Assembly (NCBI RefSeq): GCF_958979055.1
Contig: NC_084888.1
Location: 35,516,304 to 35,580,303 of the forward strand
Origin: Alnus glutinosa
Taxonomy: Eukaryota > Streptophyta > Magnoliopsida > Fagales > Betulaceae
Reading direction: 5' to 3'
DNA length: 64,000 nt
Shown: positions 49,223 through 60,588 of the stretch, in pieces
Numbering within the stretch: the first letter of the stretch is position 1
How the letters are laid out: every line of letters starts with the position of its first letter
The notes under the pieces: model-generated
Seen by the model: only the letters and a program-made list of their open reading frames with translations
The model's database searches: none
What the model was told of the DNA's origin: nothing
Translations under genes and position numbers: made by a program

Positions 49223-49500
49223 TTACTAACCAAGTTTCGAGGGAGACGGATCAGCAGTTGGTTCTAGAATATGTAATGCTATCGGTGTTAGTGTTTCAGT
49301 GTTTGAACATCATTATTTCCCACGCGAGTTTGTTTGATGCTTATAATGTGTATGGATGAATATCACCTTGATCTTGCTTGCACCCGAAGTTTCTATCCAC
49401 TGTCTGTCTTCGCATTCAGGAAGACCACCGCAGTGACCATACTACTGGCAAAATTTAAAGTACACCTATTCTTATGGCAAGCAATATTTTGCATTTTTTT
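49223..49500. other. 3' UTR region of the WAK-like gene
   Basis: Probable 3' UTR; the LINE insertion begins at about 49500-49530, so the natural terminator region may have been displaced. Confidence 0.35.
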
Positions 49501-50156
49501 TAAATTAAACTCGGACAACAAAAACTCGCTGAGAAACCCACCTCCTCCTTGTGAGGATTACCCTCCACCTCTTTCAGAGGTTTACTCTCTGCTTTTCGTG
49601 GCCTTCCACCTCCTAGCGAGGCTGAACAACCATCTTCCAGATTTCACCCAATATATCAGTTTTCTTTGTTCTCTCTTCCCTCTTCAATTTTCCTGCAACC
49701 CTAAAAAGGAAAAAAATTTCTTCTAGCTGTTTCTCTCTTTTGTGAGGATTTCCCATCTTCTCAATCCGTTTTCTTCCAAAATTACCACGAGCTATCCTTC
49801 AGTTTTGTCCGCCTTCCTCAATTTCAAATCCAATTTCTGTCCTGTTCCCACAGATTTTTCTGGCGGTGGCTGCTTCTGAGCTCAGTCGGTGGTGCAGTGC
49901 TGGAATTTTCGAGTCCCTGGGCTGCGAAATTGATTGTTGGTCGTGATCAGTACAGCGTTTCCTTCTCCCAGGTTTTTGATCTGTGGAGAGCTTTTTCGGT
50001 ATTCTCTGGTTTCTTCTTGGTGTTTTGCCTTTGCCTGGTGTTTTTCGGTTTTCTGCCAGATTTTGGGGTTTCCTTTGTTTGCTATTTTGGATTGTTTGTT
50101 TTTGGCAGTTCTGTGTTTTAGGGCCATTGGATTTCTTGTTAAGTTTTCTGTACAAC

Positions 50157-50920
50157 ATGAAAATTTTATCTTGGAATTGTAGAGGTTTGGCTCAATCCTC
50201 TACAATTCGTCGTTTACGGGCTTTGATAAGGAAGAACAATCCTGATATTATATTTCTGTCTGAAACAAAGACTGCATCTTCTACAGCTAGTTCTTTATTG
50301 CTTCAGCTTGGTTACAGTATGAATGTTCAGGCTCCCCTACTGTCAAATGGTTGATTTCGTTTGTTTATGGACCCCCTTATCAGAAATCCAATTCTGATTT
50401 CTGGACCACTCTAGCTGTTTTCGGAGATAACTGTGATTTTCCCTGGCTTTGTATGGGTGATTTTAATGCTATAACTGCTCAACATGACAAATTGGTCGGT
50501 AGACCTTTCCCAATGTTCTGCAGGAATACTTTTAGCTCTTTTATGAATCAGTTTGGTATGATTGATCTGGGTTTTTCTGGTAACCCCTATACGTGGTCTA
50601 ACCACCGGCAAGGTCATTGTTTGATTAAAAAACGTCTTGATCAGGGCATCACTACAAATCAATGGATTCAACACTTCCCCTCTTTCTCTGTTACTCATTT
50701 GCCAGCTCATAATTCTGATCACAACCCTCTGCTCTTAGATACATCATCTAGATCCCCTACTCTCCCTCGCCCTTTTCGCTATGAAGAATTTTGGACAAGA
50801 GATCCCACTTGTGGAGTAGTTATTAATGAAGCCTGGTCGATTCTTGTGTCTGGCTCTCCAGCTTTCTGCTTGATGAAAAAAATTAAAGAATACAAAGCAG
50901 GCTATCAAACAATGGAATAA
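50157..50920 (+). pseudogene. LINE endonuclease domain, frameshifted
   Basis: N-terminal part MKILSWNCRGLA...DIIFLSETK (50157-50354), then, in another frame, VYGPPYQ, MGDFNAI, DLGFSGNPYTWSN, and SDHNPLLLD. These are the AP-endonuclease motifs, including the catalytic SDH. Around 40 residues that normally join the two parts seem deleted at the frame change. Confidence 0.8.
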
Positions 50921-50948
50921 GCACTACTTTGGAGAAATTAAAAGGAAA

Positions 50949-53162
50949 TTGGATTCTATTTATCAACTACTCGACATTACTCAACAAGCCCCTCCTTCAG
51001 ATTCCAACTTAGCCTTAGAGCTTCACCTCAAATCCCTCTTAGATGAATATCTAATTCAGGAAGAATCCCTCTGGAAACATAAATCTAGAGAACTTTGGTT
51101 GACTTGTAAGGATCTTAACACTCGATTTTTTCATACTAGCACCCTTATTCGGCGGAGAAGAAATGCTATTGATCTTCTAAAATCCTCAAATGATGGATGG
51201 ATTTCAGATAGGAATTCTATTGGTGATTGTTTTGTTTCCAATTCCAAGCATCTATTTGCCTCCACAAATCCTACTGCTAACACTGAGTTATTTGATCTTT
51301 TTCACTGCTCTGTCTCTGCTGAAGAAAATAGTATATTATGTGCTATTCCAACTGAAACAAAAATTCATGCTGCTCTTGCCAGCCTAGGTGCCTCTAAGGC
51401 CCCTAGCCCTGATGGTTTTATAGCTCTTTTTTACATGAAATATTGGGATAGTATTAAACTGACTGTCCTTCAAGTTGTCTGGAATTTTTTCAGGAATAAC
51501 CATCTGCTTAAGGAATAGTATCACTCTTTCATAGCATTAATTCCAAAGAAGATGGGTGCCTCCTCTGTGCATCACTACCGCCCCATCAGCCTTTGTAATA
51601 TTATTTACAAGATCATCTCAAAGCTGCTTGCAAATAGGCTGAAGCCTCTCCTCAACAATATTATCTCTCCATTTCAGACAACCTTTGTTCCTAATTGCCA
51701 TATTCAGGATAATTCGATACTGGCTCATGAGATGTTCCACACTCTCAAATCCAAAAGGGGTAGAGGGGGCCTAATGGCTGTTAACATTTATATGGAAAAA
51801 GCTTTTGACAAGATGGAATGGTCTTTTCTGCTAGCTATTCTTACAAAACTTGGATTTCATCCCACCTGGATCAACTGGATCCGGCTCTGCATTTTGACCT
51901 CTTCCTTTTCGGTTCTCCTGAATGGCTGCCCTTTTGGTTTGTTTTCCCCATCTAGGGGTCTTTGTCAAGGTGATCCCCCATCCCCATTTCTCTTTATTAT
52001 TGGCATTGAAGTTCTCTCCCGACTGTTTCATCAACGTCTTCGTGGTTTCAAAATAGCTAGATCTTGTTCTCCCTTAAACCATCTTTTATTTGCTGACGAT
52101 CTTGTTATTTTCACCACTGCCACCTCTAGCGAAGCAATTATTATTAAGGAGTGCCTCAACAAATATAGCTTTTGGTCGGGACAAACTGTCAATGCTAGTA
52201 AATCCAATATCCTTTTTAGCAAGAACACAGCTACTTCCACTATTTTAGCTATCAGAAACTTTCTCCCCTACCAAACCACCCCAGCTACTGCTAAACACCT
52301 TTGCCTCCCAATCCTGTATGGAAAATCTAAAAAAGCAGTTTTCTCCGATATCTTAGATAAGGTAAATGGGAAAATCGAAGGTTGGAGATCCAAAACTTTG
52401 TCACAAGTTGGTAAAACTACTCTGATTAAAACAGTGGTCTCTGCTCTTCCTTCCTATGCCATGAGTTCTTTTCTGTTCCCGGATGGTCTCTGTAAACAAT
52501 TGGACAGGGCCTTTAAAAATTTCTGGTGGGGTTTCCCAAAGGACAAAACCTGCAATCTTTCACTCAAATCTTGGGCTTCTTTATGTTTGCCAAAAGATCA
52601 GGGTGGCCTTGGATTCAGACTTATGAAAGATGTGAATTTGTCTCTGATATCGAAACTGGGTTGGAAATTGCTCTCAAACCACAACAACTTATGGGTTTCT
52701 CTTTTTCAGAATAAGTACATCAGGTATGGTAATTTCTTATCCTCTCCTCTTACATCTGGTTCCTGGATTTGGAATGGCATCAAGGCTACTCTCCCTATCA
52801 TTTCTGTTGGAGCTTGTTTTATTCATCATAATCACTCAAGCCTCCCTATATGGTCCACACCATGGATTCCAACATCACCTTCTTTTAAACCTATACCAAG
52901 ATTGGCTTCTATCCCTTCTAATCACCCTTTAGCCATTTCTGATCTTATTCATTCTCCTACCTTGTCCTGGAAGCAAAATCTCTTGCATTTCTTGTTCGAC
53001 CCCACTACCACCTCTGAAATTTTAAAAATTCAGATTCGTCCCCACTCTGACTCCCTTCTCTGGACCCCTTCAACCACTAGTGTTTTTTCAACCAAATCCA
53101 CACATCACCTCATTAGCTCTTTCTCCCCTTCCACTCCCTCACCTCTCCCCTTATTTCGATGA
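50949..53162 (+). pseudogene. LINE reverse transcriptase, two frames, motif A altered
   Basis: 50949-51518 holds the region before the RT (ASLGASKAPSPDGF) and ends at a stop where similarity continues (ALIPKK). 51552-53162 holds the RT: HYRPISLCNIIYKI, then motif A reading NIYMEKAFDKMEW where the family has Asp in place of Tyr, the CQGDPPSPFLF motif, FADD at the active site (LLFADDLVIF), and the KINGKIEGW-like thumb. The missing motif A aspartate would by itself prevent DNA synthesis. Confidence 0.85.
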
Positions 53163-53375
53163 ATCATTTCTTCGGACAGAAGAAGATTATGTAAACACTT
53201 ACTCGAAATCTCACTTATCAGATTCCATTGTGGAAGACACAATTTTTTCTGAAGAATTCGCTATGATATATCTGATCCATACATAATATCATGAAAAATG
53301 GATACAAATTTTTGATTGCTACTTAGTTTCACTTGTCCCATTGCTCGTGTGGTTTGGCGCTAATCTTTTTGGCAT

Positions 53376-54002
53376 TTGGATACAATTGCTTTAAATGTTA
53401 CTAACATGACAGATTGGCTCCTTATTATTCTTCATCCACACCGTATGCTTGGAGTCCCTCCAGCAGAGACTCATAGGTTTCAAATATTTGCTGTTGTTGC
53501 TTGTGACTACCTTTGGTTTACCAGGAATAAAGCTTATCATGATGGCATTATCCCGAATGCTCTTCTTATATCAACTACTATCAACAAGACAGCACAAGAA
53601 CACTTTTCAGCGTGGAAAACCAAATATGATAAAACTCTTGAAGTCTGGAAGAGTCCATCTCCTCCATTTTTCAAGATAAACTATGATACTGCTATCAGAC
53701 CTACTTTTTCTGCCCAAGCTGCAGTCTGTAGAGACTCTACTGGTTCTATAATCAAGTGTTCCTCCATTATTATCCCATCTTGCTCTGCTCTTTTTGGTGA
53801 GGCTACTGCTGCTCTTCTGGCTGCTCGTTTGACAGTTTCGTTAGGGTTATCCTCTTTTATCTTAAAGGGTGATTCTCTTAATGTTACAATGGCGCTTCAA
53901 CAACCAGCAATTACTATTGATTGGCGCATTGCTTCTACCATTTCCATCATTCACTCCATCATCCCACCAACAGCTAGCTGGAGAGCTAGTCATGTAAACT
54001 GA
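53376..54002 (+). pseudogene. LINE RNase H domain
   Basis: Reads FFKINYDTAIRP, CRDSTGSIIKC, LFGEATAALLAARL, FILKGDSLNVTMAL. This is the plant LINE-type RNase H fold with D, E and D residues recognisable. The frame is separate from the RT and ends at 54002; similarity (FCAHHVANWA) continues a little further after the stop. Confidence 0.75.
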
Positions 54003-54744
54003 AGTGCAAACTTCTGTGCCCATCATGTGGCAAATTGGGCCGCAACCAGAATTCATTCTGGCTGCATTCCCATTCTTTCCCCTCTATCCACATCTTTTCC
54101 TCCATGTTTTGGAAAAGACTCCCCCTCCACTTTCTTTAAAATTAAAAAATTTAACTCATTTAATTAAATGAATCGAATTAAGCTAAGCATATATAATCTT
54201 ATACTCATACTTCAATGTAACTTGAATCCAACCCGCGCGACTTTTAGAGTTAACAATTAACACGTTTTGCAAATTCAATATAAATTAACGGGTTAAAATT
54301 GAAGAGTTTAAATCATTTAATTAAATATATTAAATTAAAATTAATCTATATAATTTTATATTCTTCCCTTCCACGACCGGAACCCACTAGCTAACACAAA
54401 TTTCTACTTCTATCTATCACCATCAATCTACAGGCCAAATTTCAGTCACATTTGACCAATTATTCTCAATCTCTCAAATCTACACCATAAGACAGGAATC
54501 CCGTTTTCTACAGGCTGACAAGGATCAAAATTTGCTCTGCATCACGAGTAATGTATACAAGAATGAAAAACCTTCAAAGAAAAAGTATCATTTCGAACTT
54601 GCATTTATGAATTTGAACTCAAAAAAAAAAAAGGGAGAAAAAAGAAAAACTCCCATAACAAAAAGGCTAATAAAAATACAATATGATAAAAGTATAATAA
54701 TGGCAACAGAATCCATTTTAACTCTCCAATAACTCTTGAATAGT

Positions 54745-57700
54745 CTAGTTTGCTCTGGGTGTAGCCCATTCAACTCGAAGGATGAGGCTGTCATAACCAT
54801 ATCCATTGAGCTTGTTGATAGCTCTCTCAGCTTCGTCCCTGTTTACAAAGTTGACGAAACCAAAGCCTCTACTCATGCCAGTCTTTTGATCAATAGCAAC
54901 ATAAACACGAGTAACAGAGCCAAATGGGCGGAATAGTTCAAGCAAGTCGGGCTCCCGAGTATCCTCGGACAAATTAGTGACCCGAACTGAATTTTCATCA
55001 TTCCTGCGCCTCATATCTGATCCACTGGCTCTTTCTGCACCTGGTCTCATGCTTGGAGGCACATAAGCTGCCTTCCCAGCACCAGGTGCAACCACAGAGG
55101 TGTCTGATGTAGGAGGCTTATCAACGAAGGCATCGGTCTGTGGGGCAAGATCCTTGTAAGGGCACCTAGATGTCCAGTGGTCACCTTTCTTACCACAAGT
55201 CCTGCACACCATGAGAACAGCACCTGCTTTACCAAGCTGAGCCAAGTTGTCTCCTGCTACCTTGCTTTCTTCCGCTTTGGTACCTGTTGGCAAGTCCATA
55301 TTAGAATAGAAACAAGTACTAGAATACCAAGATCCAAGCTAGATGACGGGAAACTAATACACTATAAAGAGCCTAAAGAAACTTTAGCCAACCAACAAAC
55401 ATTGCTGGATATTGCACCATTCTTCACAATCAGAAACTTAAAGCAACAGTTCCCCAATGAAGAAAATTATCAAATGAAAGAACATACAAAGCCCATTTTT
55501 CTAAAAAATTACATTTTCTATGCTACACAAGGAGGCTCGAGATTTATAGAAGTAGAGGCCTATGATTGTTTCCAGGACCACCATGTCAAGGCAAATATTG
55601 GTATAGAAAATCTTTATTCCTTATTGAATTGTGAAATAACAATGCCATACGTCAATACTAGATATCCCTTGGGACATAATTGTTTCTTTACATGTAAATG
55701 CAATACTATGGTGCCTGTTATGACTAGGGTTCGGACTTCATGCAGACAACAATTAGCTAAGAACGTACTAATTTAAGTTCATGAGAACAAAAAATTAGCT
55801 TCCACATACAACTTCAGGAACGTGATCTTTATGTCTATCCATAAGTAGTGAGAGCGAGATTGGTTCTCTAGCGCCTGGCTATTTCCAGCTAGTCTAATGT
55901 AGACTGAAGGATAAAGGTTTATAGACACAAAAGAAAAAATGAAAGGCAGGTCATTGTTTCAATACACACCCGAGACAAATGAAAAATGCGAGCGCGTGTC
56001 AAAAGAAAATAATATCAAATCCACAAGTCATGAACCCAAAGCCTCAACTCTCAAGGTCCAGTGGCGGAGCCCGGAATTCACTTTGGTGGGGAGGAACTAA
56101 AATAATAAAAAATGAAAAGATAATTTTTTTGTTCTCTTTATATACTATGTTTTCATTATATATAAAAATATGATAAACACAATTCAAAATAAAAATGAAA
56201 TATTTTATAACACAATATGTGTATAACAAAAATTATATCTATCAAACTCCATAAATATGTTTCAAGATTGATACATCAATAAGGTAACATGCAGGCACTA
56301 GTACAGAAAGAAACAAAATAACAAAAACAAAGTGTCTAAAATTGCCACCTACACTCTTTCATTTCATTAGACATCGAATTTATGTCTTGTATATAATATA
56401 AAGCCTAGATACATGGGCAGTCATCTCAATAAATTTTGCAAAACAAGTTTTTTTGGAACAAGAAAAAACCCATAAATATTTTTTTTATAAGTAAAAATAT
56501 TATTGAAAAAAGCGTAAGGAGCCCCTAAATACACAGGAAGTATACAAATGAGAAACCAAAGCTAACCCGAGAAAACCCAACAAAAACCACAAAAAAAAAC
56601 CCAAGAACCCGAACAAACACCCTAAAACAACCCACAAAAGAACCCAAACAAAAGCATCCGCCAAAGAACCCAAACAAGAACAAAAGGAAAAACACCAAGG
56701 ACCCAAGGTACAACCCACAAAAAACCATCAAGGCAAACAACCCTACAACAAGTTAAAAATGCATTTCTCATTTCTTTCAAATCACATAGATGTCAAACAA
56801 ATATTCAAATTTGAACACATTGAAATGGATTTTTGAATACATACAAATAAATCTTTAATTTCTATAATTTTAAATTACAATCATATCTATGTAGTATTAA
56901 CTGCAATTGAACTCATCTAAAAAAAAAAAAAAAAACTGCAATTGAACTAAATTTGTTATTCATTGGAAAAATAAAAATTATGGTAATTCTTTGCTCTCTC
57001 AGCAAATAGAGAAGTACTAGACAACTTCAAAAGGCAGGTGCACCATGGGCTAAAATCGTGCAATGTTTAAATGGTATATTTGGGCTTCAACTCATTATAA
57101 GACCCACAATTAAAGTACAACAATTGCAGATACAAAGGACAAAGAGTCATTTGTCAAAATAACAAAACAAACAGTGATTACATAAAAACTAAGAGAAATG
57201 TTTGGTTTTTCCACCTTTTGCCCATCTCTTGTCAATCTCTAAAAGAGATTGACAAATCCACCATTAAATCTGTGGGACCCACATGTAGGTTCCACATATT
57301 CAATGGTAGATTTGCACAAGAGATGGGCAAGAGATAGATATGTAACCACTCTCAAAAACTAAATATTCGTATTCCATAAATAAGCAAAAAAAAAAAAAAA
57401 ACACAAGCAAAAACAATGACAAAAAATAGCTTAGGTCCTTCAACTTCATTCAGTTTGAAATATAGACAAAACAGCTCAGGTCCTTCACCTGCATTCAGCT
57501 TCCTTCTTTTTCTTTCTACAGTTCTACCAACAGGGCGGTGCTGGAGGAGGAGGGGGGGGACCTTAAACATTCTTAAAAGTTACTTTTTAAAAAAATCGAA
57601 ATTTTTGGAGTGGTGGCCACAGCATTGACTAATAAGATCCACCAACCATAGAGAAAGAGAAGCCATCTGGTTTCTTAGTTTTGCTTAATTCTAACCACCA

Positions 57701-58216
57701 ATAGTTAAATTTTCATAGCCACAGATATACAAGTTTTTGAGGCTAGCAACAGCAGATATTTCTCAGTCTACAACAAATACAAGGAATCAATTATGTTCAG
57801 CACAGTGTAGAGTTTGTCTTAAAATGTCATAAATTTCTTTCCAGAAGATTGTCCTTTCATAATAAGCGAATATAGGATCCTAAATTATCCAAAAACTTAG
57901 AAACAGAGAAACCAAGAGAATCCTAAATTTTGTAAATTTTCCAATGCTTAGATTTTTAATCAATTGCGACCAATGGAAACCAAAGCTCCATGAGCTATTC
58001 TAATCCAACCAATTTTCTCAGTATAGATGAATTCTTACAATTTATTCAAAAGAGAGAAAAAAAAACGAATTTTTACGTTTCTAAAAACCCAAAACACCCT
58101 TGAAAAAAAATATTTTCAGATCTCAATTTCATTCATATTCCTCAGCAGTCAGCAACCAAACAGAAACTCATATTAAGCAAATCAAAACCACAAATATCAA
58201 TACATGAACACACACG

Positions 58217-58256
<40 letters not shown>

Positions 58257-58635
58257 CAGGAGCCCTGGGGCGCTCAAGAAGGATCTCCTCGGTGGAGACC
58301 ATGGTGAGGCGGCTACCAACGTCCTCACGAACCGCGTCGCCGAACTTGGGCCAGGACCGGCGCTCCACGGCCCGTTTGCTCAGCTGGGCCTTGGCAAGCT
58401 TCCGGACCCGGGTCGTGGTCGTGATCTTGACCTTGTTTCCGTCTTCGTCGAACTTGTACTCGATCACCTTCTTGATTCCGTTCTCGTTTGGCCCGATTAT
58501 TTGGCGAGGCGGGAGCAGGAAGTCCAAGTCCTCACCGTCGTCCTCCTCGAGCTCTCCCCATCGGAGCTTGCTCGGTTGATTCGTCGCGTTCGAGCCCGCA
58601 GCTGAACCGAATTTGTCGAGCGCCATCGCCGCCAT
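54745..58635 (-). CDS. EIF3G: eIF3 subunit G (2 exons)
   Basis: Exon 1 58635-58257, exon 2 55283-54745; 305 aa. A subunit of the eIF3 complex that promotes scanning and re-initiation. Seen: conserved N-terminus (KLRWGELEEDD, FLLPPRQIIGPNENGIKK, KITTTTRVRKL, RRSWPKFGDA, STEEILLERPRAPG), a zinc knuckle C153-x2-C156-x5-H162-x4-C167, the YVPPSMR linker, and one RRM (about 226-304) with VRVTNL (RNP2) and RGFGFVNF (RNP1), ending EWATPRAN. The exon join G|GT ACC restores RAPGTKAEE as in other plants. The start at 58635 (MAAMALDKF) has a second ATG three codons on. The intron (2,973 bases) begins in a CT repeat, giving a weak donor. Confidence 0.93.
56470..56760 (-). mobile_element. LINE 3' fragment in the eIF3G intron
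   Basis: Read on the minus strand, it ends in the typical plant LINE tail (CTTACGCTTTTTTCAATAAT, then TACTTATAAAAAAA), as in the copy at about 4068-4186. The rest is a repetitive GTTTGGGTT-rich stretch. In the same orientation as the gene. Confidence 0.65.
57193..57354. mobile_element. MITE, GAGAAATG family copy C (eIF3G intron)
   Basis: Strong fold-back: GCCCATCTCTTG and CAAGAGATGGGC pair, as do GAGAAATG at the left and CCACTCTC at the right. The centre carries CCATTAAATCTGTGGGACCC. Related by ends and centre to 10112-10270. Confidence 0.65.
58219..58254. repeat. (GA)n microsatellite at the eIF3G intron donor
   Basis: Eighteen GA units on the plus strand; on the coding strand this is CTCTCT beginning three bases inside the intron. 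Confidence 0.95.
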
Positions 58636-59200
58636 GGGTTGGGGATGTGAGTGTGTGTACGGTGGCTTTGGAGACGCGACGAGGGTTTGGTTTTATGCAC
58701 GAAAACGCAAAGGATATGAGAAGAACTACGGTGTCGTTTTATTCATAAAAATAATAATAATAATAATAATAAAACTACGGTGTCGTTTTGGTCTTAGCTT
58801 TGGGCATTCGGCTTGTAATACAAATGGGCACCGAAAAAGACTAGACTTTTTAGATTACGAGAGAATAGGCATTTTCAGGCTTGAGATTAATTTTTTGCTT
58901 ATTTTTATTAATGAATTCATCTTTTCAAATAGAAGAACATAATCTGCGCAGAGTTAAGTTTCACAACTCGAAAAACAATTTCTATCGTGACTTGACTAAA
59001 TAGATATATATCTATCCACTAGATCTAAACGTCTATAAATGATAACATAGATATAAAGATAACTCCTATATGGAAATAAATTCCTAATGATATATCAACT
59101 CTCAGATTGTACCCCTAATACAATAAATTACTTGGAAATAACTATTACAAAAAACAATAAAAATCTACTACTAAATAACTTCTACACAAATAATTAAAAG
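58636..59200. other. eIF3G promoter side and AT-rich spacer
   Basis: The immediate upstream region of the minus-strand gene (58636-58850) has two copies of ACTACGGTGTCGTTTT (58725-58740 and 58773-58788) around an AAT repeat; plausible promoter or repeat words. No further gene. Confidence 0.4.
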
Positions 59201-59482
59201 ATTGTTTTAAATAGATAACTATAACTATTTTTATTTAATTAAATTACTCATACTCTTGTAAGAAATTACATATGTGTCCCTCATACACATTTAATTTGTT
59301 GTAACGGTTAAAATTAAATAATTATCATAACGGTAATTATTTAATATAAATATTTAATATGATTTATTCCACATTAATTTACATGAAATCAAAACGGTTT
59401 TTATAGTAATATTTTTGATTTATTTCCTTTATGGGAGGAATAAAATCAGCTAATCATTAAAGATGAGGGTCCATGGCCTACC

Positions 59483-59490
59483 TATATAAA
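59483..59490 (+). promoter_or_regulatory. TATA box inside the copia LTR
   Basis: TATATAAA about 175 bases before the primer binding site, where an LTR promoter is expected. Confidence 0.45.
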
Positions 59491-59663
59491 GAGTCTTGTG
59501 TATCCATCTATTGGTACCTGTAGACATAGGTCAGAAGATCTTCGGTCTAAATTTTCTTTTACAGAATTTATGTTTATCTTTAAGACTTCTTCATATGTTT
59601 GAGCAAAAATAGCTAGAGGTATTTATATTTAATTAGCATTTTATCTAATATTATGCTTACATG

Positions 59664-59675
59664 TGGTATCAGAGC
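59664..59675 (+). other. Primer binding site (initiator tRNA-Met type)
   Basis: TGGTATCAGAGC, the standard plant copia primer binding site, two bases after the presumed LTR end. Confidence 0.8.
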
Positions 59676-60190
59676 CTGCCTCTATGTCAATTTGCTCAGC
59701 ATTCAGTTTTGATTAAATTTCTGTTGGTTTAATCGAATAGATTTTCTGTAAATAGTTTATATCTGTTTATTGTTCCGGTTTATGTAGTGTTTTCACATTT
59801 GTGCCTTTATGATTTGTAATAACTGCAAATCATAAGTTTTTGAAACTGTAAAAGTTTTACTGTAAAAATCACGAGTTCAAATCACGGATCTACCGAGAGA
59901 CCCATGAACGAACACTGCTGGCCGATTCTGGATTAAGTTTTGGTTAATTCTTCTTTGGTTGAATCGAGGAGATTTTTCTTGAATAAAGTTTTGACCCGAA
60001 ACTTGTTACACTGCAAACACACTGTGAAACAACAATGAAGAATTAGCTTTAGATATAAGTGTAAGTGTACAGGTTTCATGCTTTACTGCTAAAGCATTTA
60101 AAAAAAAAAAAAAAAAAACTTACAGTTATTTCAAAAGCTATTTCATGAAACCAAAAAACTTGCAGTGTTTTGCTGTGAAACCCATCTAGT

Positions 60191-60588
60191 CACCAGCATG
60201 ATCGGCATGTGGGAAAATCAGCCATGAAACCCATCTTCAACGCCGGCCATTCGCTAGCGAAAACCCGCATAAAGCTAAGCGGGTTTCCGCCGCATAAAGT
60301 AGGCCGGTGCCATTTCTGTTTGAAGATAGGCCACTTCCAGCGGTTTCTTCCCAACGTCGGTACTGGCAACCCTTGTGGGCTGCCTGGATCCTGGACAAAT
60401 GGAGACGTGGGTCGCCGTGTCTGCTGAACAGTGGCCCTCCATGGCCGCTGCATGAGGTAGCAGAGTGGAAGGGAAGGGCGGCCAGCGCAAGAGGAAAAAG
60501 AAAAGGAAAACAGAAGGAAGAAGGAGTGTAACGGCGCAGGGGTTAAATTTTTCGGGTTAATGGGTTTTGGGAATCCGGGTAGGGTTTT
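60191..60588. other. GC-rich insert inside the copia element
   Basis: Bounded by a perfect 12-base direct repeat AACCCATCTAGT (60179-60190 and 60589-60600). GC-rich in its first 350 bases, against AT-rich copia sequence. Frames on both strands are open for 70-87 codons without recognised motifs. It may be a separate insertion; no A-tail or inverted ends are evident. Confidence 0.4.

Larger units (their letters stand above)
49520..54150 (+). mobile_element. LINE (L1-type non-LTR retrotransposon), decayed, all enzymatic domains present
   Basis: Order: 5' region (about 49520-50156) with short hairpin-prone CCACCTC...GAGG words; endonuclease starting MKILSWNCRGLA at 50157; reverse transcriptase 50949-53162; RNase H 53376-54002; short A-rich 3' end. 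The reading frame is broken at 50354/50351 (with part of the endonuclease lost), about 50920, 51518 and 53162. The domain order endonuclease-RT-zinc finger-RNase H is that of plant L1 elements; no separate ORF1 was seen. Target duplications were not found, so borders are approximate. Confidence 0.85.

Noticed and set aside
55177..55776. 199-codon plus-strand open frame antisense to the start of eIF3G exon 2 and the intron
   Set aside because: The first part mirrors eIF3G coding sequence and the rest is intron; no recognised motif, so chance is likeliest.
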